From positions 1 to 39,215 of IMG/VR virus record IMGVR_UViG_3300046331_000080: a DNA stretch of 39,215 nucleotides. One strand, given 5' to 3'. The notes beneath the pieces were generated by a model. That model ran no database searches and was not told the DNA's origin. It saw only the letters and a list, made by a program, of their open reading frames with translations. The position numbers were made by a program, and so were the translations under genes. This document shows positions 13,822 through 19,834 of this stretch, piece after piece (the stretch's first letter is position 1; each line of letters opens with the position of its first letter). The stretch comes from a virus.

Positions 13822-14226
13822 TTAATCTCCTATTTTAAATGCGAACTTAACTATTGATCGTGACGTGCAAGCACTTGGATGTGCATCATATGCGACACCG
13901 TCTATTACGGTAAACGCATGACGTGATTTAATAATTAAGTATCTACCTCTAGGGTTTTCCCTTACAAATGTCGACAATGTTTTCTTACGTATCACGCTAC
14001 TAGCTACTATCTTAAGATCTCCCCCTGTAAGGTCTCTTAAAGTAGCCATAAGCGTCGTAACAGTGACACCCTTACCCCACCTGCGCCCATGCTTTTTAAA
14101 CGCCTCATGGATCGATCTATAGGGTTTATCAAGTGCAATTGCCGTAGCACGTACTGAACAATCATTAGACTCATTGGCAAAACTAAACTCTTCGGATACT
14201 CTAGGGTTATTCATTATAAATTGCAT
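13822..14226 (-). CDS. Papain-like cysteine peptidase-type protein, 134 aa
   Basis: The pattern NESNDCSVRATAIAL (C23 at the start of a helix), then SRHAFTVIDG (H103, D109) and AYDAHPS fits the Cys-His-Asp order of the papain/C39-like fold. The segment GVTVTTLMATLRDL between them suits the same fold. Phage relatives are usually unannotated. GAGG lies 7 nt before the ATG. Among tiny early genes, cleavage of a host protein is conceivable, but substrate and activity are unknown, and transglutaminase- or acetyltransferase-like chemistry with the same triad cannot be excluded. Confidence 0.7.
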   Translation of the reverse strand: MQFIMNNPRVSEEFSFANESNDCSVRATAIALDKPYRSIHEAFKKHGRRWGKGVTVTTLMATLRDLTGGDLKIVASSVIRKKTLSTFVRENPRGRYLIIKSRHAFTVIDGVAYDAHPSACTSRSIVKFAFKIGD

Positions 14227-14438
14227 TATAGACCTCGTTTAATATAAATTAATTGTATTATAATCAAAGTTATTATAGATATTGTAGCTAGAATACTTAA
14301 TATTATCACTAAAGCTAGTAACATAAAGCCGTATACTGTCGAAACTGCTCCCATAATACCAAGTTTATAGCTAGATATTATAACAAGTATAAGCCATAAC
14401 AAGAATACATAAGACGTTTTTTCCTTCAAATATAGCAT
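14226..14438 (-). CDS. Small integral membrane protein, 70 aa
   Basis: Two long hydrophobic segments (about 10-28, VFLLWLILVIISSYKLGIM; and 33-63, FMLLALVIILSILATISI onward) join at a short glycine-containing turn, with basic residues at both ends (YLKEK; YIKRGL). This predicts a helical hairpin in the inner membrane with both termini in the cytoplasm. AGAAG is upstream. It overlaps the start of the Cys-protein gene by one base. Role unknown. Confidence 0.65.
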   Translation of the reverse strand: MLYLKEKTSYVFLLWLILVIISSYKLGIMGAVSTVYGFMLLALVIILSILATISIITLIIIQLIYIKRGL

Positions 14439-14439
14439 T

Positions 14440-14643
14440 TTAAAATCTTCTCTGTTTAATTTTAAGCTCTTCTATAGCTCGGTTTAAATCACTAGTGCCA
14501 AGCTCCCCAAAAAGGTATTCTAATGCCTCTTGAATAGTACCATGCTCTTGATCCATATTATCCATGTAATACTTAACAAGCTTATCAACCTTTTTAAAGT
14601 GTTCTTTTAGTTTTTCGTTATCATTACCAAATATATCATTCAT
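14440..14643 (-). CDS. Small hypothetical protein, 67 aa
   Basis: A helical, charged 67-residue protein (MNDIFGNDNEKLKEHFKKVD ...) with a basic tail (ELKIKQRRF). The DLNRAIEELKIKQ stretch may be a short coiled coil. GAGG lies 8 nt before the ATG, which shares one base with the upstream stop. No motif recognised. Confidence 0.6.
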   Translation of the reverse strand: MNDIFGNDNEKLKEHFKKVDKLVKYYMDNMDQEHGTIQEALEYLFGELGTSDLNRAIEELKIKQRRF

Positions 14644-14813
14644 TATAAAACCCTCGATTGTAAGTTTAAAACCTCTGCTAATTCTAACTCTAATTTATCT
14701 AGATGATCAAGCCCGTGCCGTTTAGCGTCTGTAATGCTTATATTTATATCTCTCTCCCTAGCGAAGAGTGACAATAGCAACACTACTCTGTCACGTGCTG
14801 TTAAGTTTTCCAT
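14643..14813 (-). CDS. Small hypothetical protein, 56 aa
   Basis: I start this at MENLTARDRVVLLLSLFARE (14813), just after the upstream stop; an in-frame ATG at 14828 would add five residues with no better ribosome-binding site. The protein is a run of amphipathic helices (RDRVVLLLSLFARERD; KLELELAEVLNLQ) and could be a small helical-bundle regulator. No DNA-binding motif is clear. Confidence 0.58.
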   Translation of the reverse strand: MENLTARDRVVLLLSLFARERDINISITDAKRHGLDHLDKLELELAEVLNLQSRVL

Positions 14814-14815
14814 GT

Positions 14816-15073
14816 TTAAGTATTCCATAAGCTTAAATTGTTATAATGTATTTTTGAGTTTATCTCTTTAGCGATATCGTCCCCGCTAATATCTTTTATC
14901 CATCCAAAGCCGTGCCATATACCCCTATTAAGATCTAATGTAATGCCATTTTCGCCCCAATATATTTCAATTAATGTATGACCGGTTAAAACCCTCGCAA
15001 AAGCTTTTGCGTATACTTGTTTTTTACTTGGTTTATTACCTGTAAAAACTATCTCGCTTGCTATGTGATCCAT
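14816..15073 (-). CDS. Hypothetical protein, 85 aa
   Basis: An 85-residue mixed alpha/beta protein (MDHIASEIVFTGNKPSKKQV ... LSLWNT). A strong AGGAGGT box precedes the ATG. Tryptophan-glycine elements (IYWGENGITLDLNRGIWHGF, GWIKD) dominate the centre. No family recognised. It lies directly downstream of the Gp88-like gene with a 14-bp gap. Confidence 0.62.
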   Translation of the reverse strand: MDHIASEIVFTGNKPSKKQVYAKAFARVLTGHTLIEIYWGENGITLDLNRGIWHGFGWIKDISGDDIAKEINSKIHYNNLSLWNT

Positions 15074-15087
15074 AATATTACCTCCTA

Positions 15088-15825
15088 TTAAATTGTATCG
15101 ATTATGAAACCTGATTGATCCTTAATTGCCTTGCCTTTGGCGTATAGTGCGACAATTGTTCCTTGGTCTTCTATGTGGCGTACGTCGCTCTTATCGCCTG
15201 ATATAACCGGCAAACCTAAAAAAGTCTTCGGGATACCCGCCTCGGTACGGAATACAGTAGCGATACGCATCTTTTTAGCTATAGCAATTTTATTAAACTT
15301 TTGGAATGTAACAACGCCTGAATAGCTAAAAGTTAGATCGTAATTAGCCGGCAAGTTATCACGGTTAATGATTTTAGTATAGTCATAAAATTGTACATTG
15401 GGAAAACGTTCCATAATGTTAGCGTATTCAATGCCGTTTAGATCAACGAATGATACATTCTCAAACTTGATATCGGACGTACCATTCAAGCGGATAAGTA
15501 ACTGTTGATTAAGCTTAGAAGCTTTACGTATACCGGCTTCGATATCTTTCACAATGTTTTGCATAAACCAGTCACGATCATTGAAAAATTGCTTAGTCTT
15601 ATTTATACGTGCAATTTGAGTACTATTAAACGCCCCACGTCCGGACGTATATAGGCAAGCCGTTTCGCATCCGGCAAGCTTAGCCATAGGGCAAACTTGA
15701 AAGCCGGATATATCGCTCGGTGCAAGGTATAAGATACCGGTATAGTATCCTATTTTATTACCCTTAACGGTTTTTGCATTGCTATTAAAGCCTAGCATTG
15801 TCTTACGTTTAAATTTGATTCTCAT
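15088..15825 (-). CDS. Gp88-like phage protein with C-x7-C-x3-C cluster
   Basis: The 245-residue protein resembles a phage family I know as Gp88-like: SNAKTVKGNKIGYYTGILYLAP, with the first residues of the next strand leading into a cysteine cluster C45, C53, C57 (CPMAKLAGCETACLYTSGRG). The three cysteines followed by LYTSGRG look like a metal or Fe-S ligand set. Later segments (LIRLNGTSDI, FPNVQFYDYTKI) alternate strand and helix as in a barrel. Function unknown. AGGGG lies 8 nt before the ATG, which overlaps the stop of a 33-codon membrane gene. Confidence 0.72.
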   Translation of the reverse strand: MRIKFKRKTMLGFNSNAKTVKGNKIGYYTGILYLAPSDISGFQVCPMAKLAGCETACLYTSGRGAFNSTQIARINKTKQFFNDRDWFMQNIVKDIEAGIRKASKLNQQLLIRLNGTSDIKFENVSFVDLNGIEYANIMERFPNVQFYDYTKIINRDNLPANYDLTFSYSGVVTFQKFNKIAIAKKMRIATVFRTEAGIPKTFLGLPVISGDKSDVRHIEDQGTIVALYAKGKAIKDQSGFIIDTI

Positions 15826-15923
15826 TTTAGTACCCCTAAAGTAAACATGATATAAAAAGGTATCGCACCGGCTAGGAATGCTCCGAAGAGCACCCCCAAA
15901 TATTGTATTGTATTTTTAAGCAT
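15822..15923 (-). CDS. Tiny membrane protein, 33 aa
   Basis: A 33-codon frame, MLKNTIQYLGVLFGAFLAGA then IPFYIMFTLGVLK, with one long hydrophobic segment bounded by lysines. Both ends overlap neighbouring genes: 8 bp with the gene upstream and ATGA with the Gp88-like gene. Only a weak GGGA lies upstream. Filling a gap between coupled genes supports it, but its size keeps confidence moderate. Confidence 0.5.
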   Translation of the reverse strand: MLKNTIQYLGVLFGAFLAGAIPFYIMFTLGVLK

Positions 15924-16194
15924 ATGATTTATCCCATTCATTCATAAAAGCATTATCTGTATAATCTGATACTGTTTCGTCATCTTCTAAGCCGAATGGT
16001 ATCACTTGAACCCATGCGACAATATCTCCCTTAGAATCTCTTATTCTTAACTCTGCTATTTCTACTGATTCTATGGCTTCAATAATATCATTATGCCTTG
16101 CAGAGCGCTTAACTTGCCATTCCTCGCCGTCCCATACTGATACTGTCATATCCTTAGATAATGCATATTTTACTAATGATCTATAAGCTTTCAT
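15916..16194 (-). CDS. Conserved phage hypothetical protein, 92 aa
   Basis: The protein reads MKAYRSLVKYALSKDMTVSV, then DGEEWQVKRS, then IVAWVQVIPFGLEDDETVSD and ends NEWDKSYA. The VIPFG-x-EDDETV segment followed by a terminal aromatic stretch is one I recall from phage proteins of unknown role. AAAGGGG lies 8 nt before the ATG. A palindrome overlapping a -10-like box lies 41 nt or more upstream. Acidic, soluble. Confidence 0.68.
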   Translation of the reverse strand: MKAYRSLVKYALSKDMTVSVWDGEEWQVKRSARHNDIIEAIESVEIAELRIRDSKGDIVAWVQVIPFGLEDDETVSDYTDNAFMNEWDKSYA

Positions 16195-16234
16195 ATTAAA
16201 ACCCCTTTGTAGTTAACGATAAATTAAAACCTAT

Positions 16235-16252
16235 ATTATAGAGCACTCTATA
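16235..16252 (-). promoter_or_regulatory. Operator-like palindrome overlapping a TATAAT box
   Basis: The inverted repeat TATAGAG-CA-CTCTATA occupies 16237-16252 (7-bp arms, 2-bp centre). On the minus strand its end overlaps TATAAT (16240-16235). There is no good -35 at 16-18 nt, so this is either a weak promoter with an operator or an activator-dependent one. It sits in the 78-bp gap before the gene starting at 16194. Confidence 0.4.
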
Positions 16253-16272
16253 GAATGCCCTATGTATAAGCT

Positions 16273-16506
16273 TTAGCGAGTACCGGTAGCCTCTCTCAAT
16301 GCTTCTAAAATGTTGCTATAGTTATCATAAGAATTGTTGGCTTGATCTTGCTTATAAGCCCAGTACTGCTTCTCGTCACTTGTCATATTGTCATTAGCCT
16401 TAAATCTGTCATTGATTGTATAAGCTTCAGTACTGGCTTCAGCTTTAGCATTCTTAACTAGATCCTTTAATAGCATGGCTTGAAAGTAGTTTAGTTCGAT
16501 ATTCAT
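16273..16506 (-). CDS. First gene of the leftward arm, hypothetical, 77 aa
   Basis: A helical 77-residue protein (MNIELNYFQAMLLKDLVKNA, ending EALREATGTR), rich in N, D, K and Y, with no recognisable motif. AAGGATC lies upstream of the ATG. It is the gene nearest the divergent region on the leftward side, a position often held by the earliest-expressed phage genes. Function unknown; a host-takeover role is only a positional guess. Confidence 0.65.
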   Translation of the reverse strand: MNIELNYFQAMLLKDLVKNAKAEASTEAYTINDRFKANDNMTSDEKQYWAYKQDQANNSYDNYSNILEALREATGTR

Positions 16507-16970
16507 TTTAGATCCTTTAATTAGTTGTTAAGTTAGTTACTTGCTACAGTTATAACTCTACTCTGATCATTAAATAATTCTAATTGTATTTATCTATTAA
16601 AACTATAATCTCAATAGTTTTTCTTAAACAGACCGGAAAGCCTTTGTTTATATAGAAAACTGCGATCATGACCTAGTCTATAGTAACCCCTATTAAATCA
16701 TTTAAATTGATCCTAGAGCGTTTAAATGGCTTTTAGAGGCATGGATATAAATACAGTATAAAAGGCATGGAATACTTACTAATAAATATATAGTATTACT
16801 TTATAGATCATATAGTTATATTATATATAATTGTATACTGTTATTTGCTAATTGGTGGCAGAGTCAAGAGCTATAGAGTATCTTATAGGGATCTTCAATG
16901 CTTCACCCTTTCGTGACCTTGTCAAGAACTATTTGAGTACTTGAGTAGATTAGTCGACTATTAGTCTTCT

Positions 16971-17014
16971 ATCTTATGTCTTATATGATCTATCTTATAT
17001 CTTATGTCTTATAT
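16971..17014. repeat. 16-bp direct repeat ATCTTATGTCTTATAT, two copies
   Basis: Perfect copies lie at 16971-16986 and 16999-17014, 28 bp apart, with a partial copy (ATCTTATA) between them at 16992-16999. The second runs into a palindromic GTCTTATATAAGAC. It is the clearest iteron-like element of the divergent region. Confidence 0.75.
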
Positions 17015-17252
17015 AAGACCTAGACAATCTACAAAGTTATATAATGTTAATCTATAAAGTGACGGGGGAGGGGGTAGACTTTCTTCGAAAACTCCAGCAA
17101 CCCTCTAACGCACCTAAAAAGTAAAAACAAGCAATACCTCTAAAAGCTCTTTAAACGCTCTCTATTGAGTTATTTAGAGTTACCCTAGTCTAGGTATTAC
17201 TTTATATTGTTTATTGCTCTAAGAGGCTCTAAAGAGGTCTACGGAGGATGGA

Positions 17253-17283
17253 CACCGAAGGCTAAGATGTTCACCGTAGGCTA
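17253..17283. repeat. 12-bp direct repeat CACCGWAGGCTA, two copies
   Basis: Copies at 17253-17264 and 17272-17283 differ at one position and are 19 bp apart, about two helical turns. They lie about 155 bp upstream of the rightward -35 box. A dimeric regulator or replication-initiation site is possible. Confidence 0.65.
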
Positions 17284-17438
17284 CATTAGAGTACATCTAC
17301 TATGTTAGTAGTCACTAACGTCTGTTACAGCTTCCCTATACCCAGAACAGGTACACATAATGTACTACCTTGTAGCTATATGTATCATATACTATACATT
17401 GTATACAATAAGAAACATAAATATAGTTCATAAAGTAC

Positions 17439-17467
17439 TTGACAAATCAATAAAAGTATGATATAAT
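17439..17467 (+). promoter_or_regulatory. Consensus sigma70 promoter, rightward arm
   Basis: Perfect TTGACA (17439-17444), exactly 17 nt, perfect TATAAT (17462-17467), with TGA giving an extended -10. The spacer end AAAAGTATGA is almost identical to that of the promoters at 21817 and 30000. It leads into a leader of about 140 nt before terS. Confidence 0.9.
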
Positions 17468-17497
17468 AGATCTATAGAGAACATAGATGTAACTTAG

Positions 17498-17579
17498 ATA
17501 GTTATAACTATATTAATAATATAACTATATAAGTAACTTTAAAGCAAACATCTAAGTAAACATAGCAGTTACTTTAAAG
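17498..17579 (+). repeat. Repeats in the terS leader
   Basis: Downstream of the promoter, ATAGTTATA (17498-17506) is inverted as TATAACTAT (17520-17528), and TATAACTATAT is directly repeated (17503-17513, 17520-17530). ACTTTAAAG occurs at 17536-17544 and 17571-17579. The leader RNA may fold, and terminase expression could be controlled post-transcriptionally. Confidence 0.5.
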
Positions 17580-17613
17580 ATACATTAAAGTAGATCTCCT
17601 TAAAGGAAAAAGA

Positions 17614-18042
17614 TTGAAAGAAGATAATAATATTGTGTCTATTAACATAGATGATCCTGTCTCAGTATCGTCTAAGCCACGACGAGGAAGACCTCCAAAG
17701 GCTCTCGTCGAGTCTAAGAAGCTAGGCAATAGAGGCAAAGTAGGTAGACCTTCAGGAGACGCTGCTAGGATTCAAGAGATGAAAGCTAGACTCTTGAGTA
17801 CTACAGGTAGTAAAGTTATTAATAAGATTGTATCTATTGCTATGGATGACAATCATGCAGGACAGATGGCTGCTTTGAAGATGTGTATGGATCGTGTCTT
17901 ACCAACTTCATTGTTTGAGAAGGATGCTAAAGGTCAACGCAATGCTGTAACAATTAACATTACTGGCATTGGTGAAGCTAAGGTAGAACAAGCTGAGATT
18001 ATAGATAATGACTACGAGGACGTAGACTATAATGAATCTTAA
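17614..18042 (+). CDS. terS: Terminase small subunit (putative)
   Basis: The DNA-recognition part of the packaging motor, inferred mainly from direct coupling (11-bp overlap) to the large subunit. The 142-residue protein has two AT-hook-like motifs near the N-terminus (PRRGRPPK, KVGRPSGD), a helical core (STTGSKVINKIVSIAMDDNH) that would oligomerise, and an acidic C-terminus (NDYEDVDYNES). The start is TTG at 17614: there is no upstream ATG in frame, and AAAGGA lies 7 nt before it. It is the first gene of the rightward arm. Confidence 0.78.
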   Translation: MKEDNNIVSINIDDPVSVSSKPRRGRPPKALVESKKLGNRGKVGRPSGDAARIQEMKARLLSTTGSKVINKIVSIAMDDNHAGQMAALKMCMDRVLPTSLFEKDAKGQRNAVTINITGIGEAKVEQAEIIDNDYEDVDYNES

Positions 18043-19285
18043 CTTTGAACTCCTACCTTGGCAAAAAGAAGTATATACAAGCGACACAAGATTTAAAGTA
18101 ATTGTAGCTGGACGACGTTGTGGAAAGTCAAGACTCTCTGCAGTATCTCTACTCGTAGAAGGTCTACGCTGTCCACAAGGTAGTGCAGTAATGTACGTAG
18201 CACCCACTCAAGGGCAAGCCCGACAGATTATCTGGGATCTCTTGATGGAACTAGGAAGAGAGGTGATCTCATCTAGCCACGTTAACAATATGGACATTAC
18301 TCTGATCAATGGAGCTAAGATCTATGTTCGTGGTTCTGACCGTCCTGATACGCTACGTGGAGTTTCATTAACGTATCTGGTGCTGGACGAAGTAGCTGAC
18401 ATTAAGCAAGAGACTTGGGAGAAGGTATTACGTGCTGCCTTGTCTGATAAAAAAGGTAAAGCTTTATTTATTGGTACACCCAAAGGACGTAACTGGTTCT
18501 ATGATATTTATAATCTAGGACTAAAAGAAGAAGATGTAGAGTGGAAGAGTTGGCACTTCACTACTAAGGACAATCCTTTGATTGATCCTACAGAGATTGA
18601 AGGTGCTAAGAAGACATTAAGTAGTTTTGCTTTTAAACAAGAATACGAAGCTTCATTTGATAATGCTGGTACAGATACCTTCAAGGAAGCTTGGCTAAAG
18701 TTTGGTGAAGAGCCGGACAACGGTAACTACTACATTGCTATTGACTTAGCTGGTTTTGAGAACATAGGTATGAGTCAAGCTTCTAAGAAGCGACTAGACC
18801 AAACAGCTATATCAGTAGTTAAAGTAACTGAAGATGGTAAGTGGTGGGTCAATAAGATTGAACATGGTAGGTGGGATATCAAAGAGACCTGCCAACGCAT
18901 TATAAAGAACATTAAAGCGTTCCAACCTTCTGGTGTCGGTATAGAACGAGGATCTCTTAAAAACGCAGTGTTGCCCTATTTAAGCGATCTGATGAGGTCT
19001 AATAATACTTACTGCCATATTGAAGACTTGACGCACGGTAACAAGAAGAAAACAGAACGTGTTGTCTGGGCATTACAAGGTCGCTTTGAACACGGTAAAG
19101 TAACACTGAATGAAGATGAAGATTGGGATGAGTTCAGAGATGAATTTGTAATGTTCCCAACACCGCAGGTGCATGATGACTTACTGGACTCTCTAAGCTA
19201 CATAGACCAGTTAGCTGTAACAAGTTATTTTGCTGATGATGATAGTGAAGACCTTGAACCGCTCGACTGGATTTCTGGTTACTAA
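18032..19285 (+). CDS. terL: Terminase large subunit
   Basis: The packaging ATPase/nuclease (417 aa). Walker A AGRRCGKS (26-33, K32), Walker B LVLDE (D119/E120), a coupling-motif candidate FIGTPKG (146-152), then the RNase H-like nuclease domain beginning at IAIDLAG (D238) and ending with HDDLLDSLSY near residue 385. The length is compact for the family but all key elements are present. The start overlaps terS by 11 bp, with GAGG upstream. Confidence 0.95.
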   Translation: MNLNFELLPWQKEVYTSDTRFKVIVAGRRCGKSRLSAVSLLVEGLRCPQGSAVMYVAPTQGQARQIIWDLLMELGREVISSSHVNNMDITLINGAKIYVRGSDRPDTLRGVSLTYLVLDEVADIKQETWEKVLRAALSDKKGKALFIGTPKGRNWFYDIYNLGLKEEDVEWKSWHFTTKDNPLIDPTEIEGAKKTLSSFAFKQEYEASFDNAGTDTFKEAWLKFGEEPDNGNYYIAIDLAGFENIGMSQASKKRLDQTAISVVKVTEDGKWWVNKIEHGRWDIKETCQRIIKNIKAFQPSGVGIERGSLKNAVLPYLSDLMRSNNTYCHIEDLTHGNKKKTERVVWALQGRFEHGKVTLNEDEDWDEFRDEFVMFPTPQVHDDLLDSLSYIDQLAVTSYFADDDSEDLEPLDWISGY

Positions 19286-19295
19286 AGAGGAAAAC

Positions 19296-19817
19296 ATGGA
19301 AGAAGATCTATTTAATAGAGGATTACTACAATCTGTTACAAACGAACAAGATCCTAATTTTGTATCTCAAATTGCTAAAGAGTTTGCAGAAAAAGATTCC
19401 TATTTTAGACAGGTTTTAGGCGATGATATTATTAATCAAGGTATGCAACAATACGGCTTTGATTTCTTTAAGCTATTAGATCAACAGTTAATACAGAATC
19501 CAAATATTAATTTACAAGTTCAAGGAAACTCTGGTCAACTAGCACCTTCTCAGTTGGGCTTAAATCAAATGAGTTCACCTGCTATGGTAAACGCAAGGCT
19601 TGGCATAGAGCAAGATGGACTTAGAGCCGGTGTTAATAACGTGTTAGTGCAAATGCCTGACGGTAGTATTAAATCAATGCCTAAAATGTATGACGCTGGT
19701 TACAATACAAATCTTTTAGGGGGTGTTTTAGATATAGGTGCAGGTTATGTTCCTAAAGATGAAAAGATCCCTAAATCAATGTATAACATTAATGCTCGAT
19801 ACACTAAAAAGTTTTAA
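19296..19817 (+). CDS. Hypothetical protein between terminase and portal, 173 aa
   Basis: The start MEEDLFNRGLLQSVTNEQDP (19296) follows AAGAGG; an in-frame ATG at 19230 is rejected because it lies inside terL. The first half is helical with QDPNFVSQIAKEFAEKDSYF; the second is beta/turn-rich (QMPDGSIKSMPKMYDAGYN, LGGVLDIGAGYVPKDEKIP). It carries no membrane segment. Position between packaging ATPase and portal suggests a minor head or packaging role. Confidence 0.72.
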   Translation: MEEDLFNRGLLQSVTNEQDPNFVSQIAKEFAEKDSYFRQVLGDDIINQGMQQYGFDFFKLLDQQLIQNPNINLQVQGNSGQLAPSQLGLNQMSSPAMVNARLGIEQDGLRAGVNNVLVQMPDGSIKSMPKMYDAGYNTNLLGGVLDIGAGYVPKDEKIPKSMYNINARYTKKF

Positions 19818-19834
19818 TAAAGGAAACAGACATA

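Larger units (their letters stand above)
16507..17613. other. Divergent control region, candidate replication origin
   Basis: About 1.1 kb with no credible gene separates the leftward and rightward arms. It is very AT-rich, apart from a G-run at about 17063-17073. It carries several short direct repeats: AGGCATGGA at 16763-16771 and 16737-16745; GTCAAGARCTAT at 16863-16874 and 16921-16932; a 16-mer at 16971-16986 and 16999-17014; CACCGWAGGCTA at 17253-17264 and 17272-17283. An inverted repeat CCTAGTCTAGG lies at 17184-17194. The rightward promoter is at 17439-17467. No strong leftward promoter is evident. Repeats plus AT-richness suit an origin, but that is inferred. Confidence 0.5.

Noticed and set aside
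16861-16932. Leftward promoter based on TGTCAA (16920) or AGTCAA (16862)
   Set aside because: The -10 regions at proper spacing match the consensus at no more than four of six positions; too weak to list.
17020-17110. Possible tRNA in the divergent region
   Set aside because: TTCGAAA resembles a T-loop, but no acceptor stem, D-arm or anticodon arm can be drawn around it.
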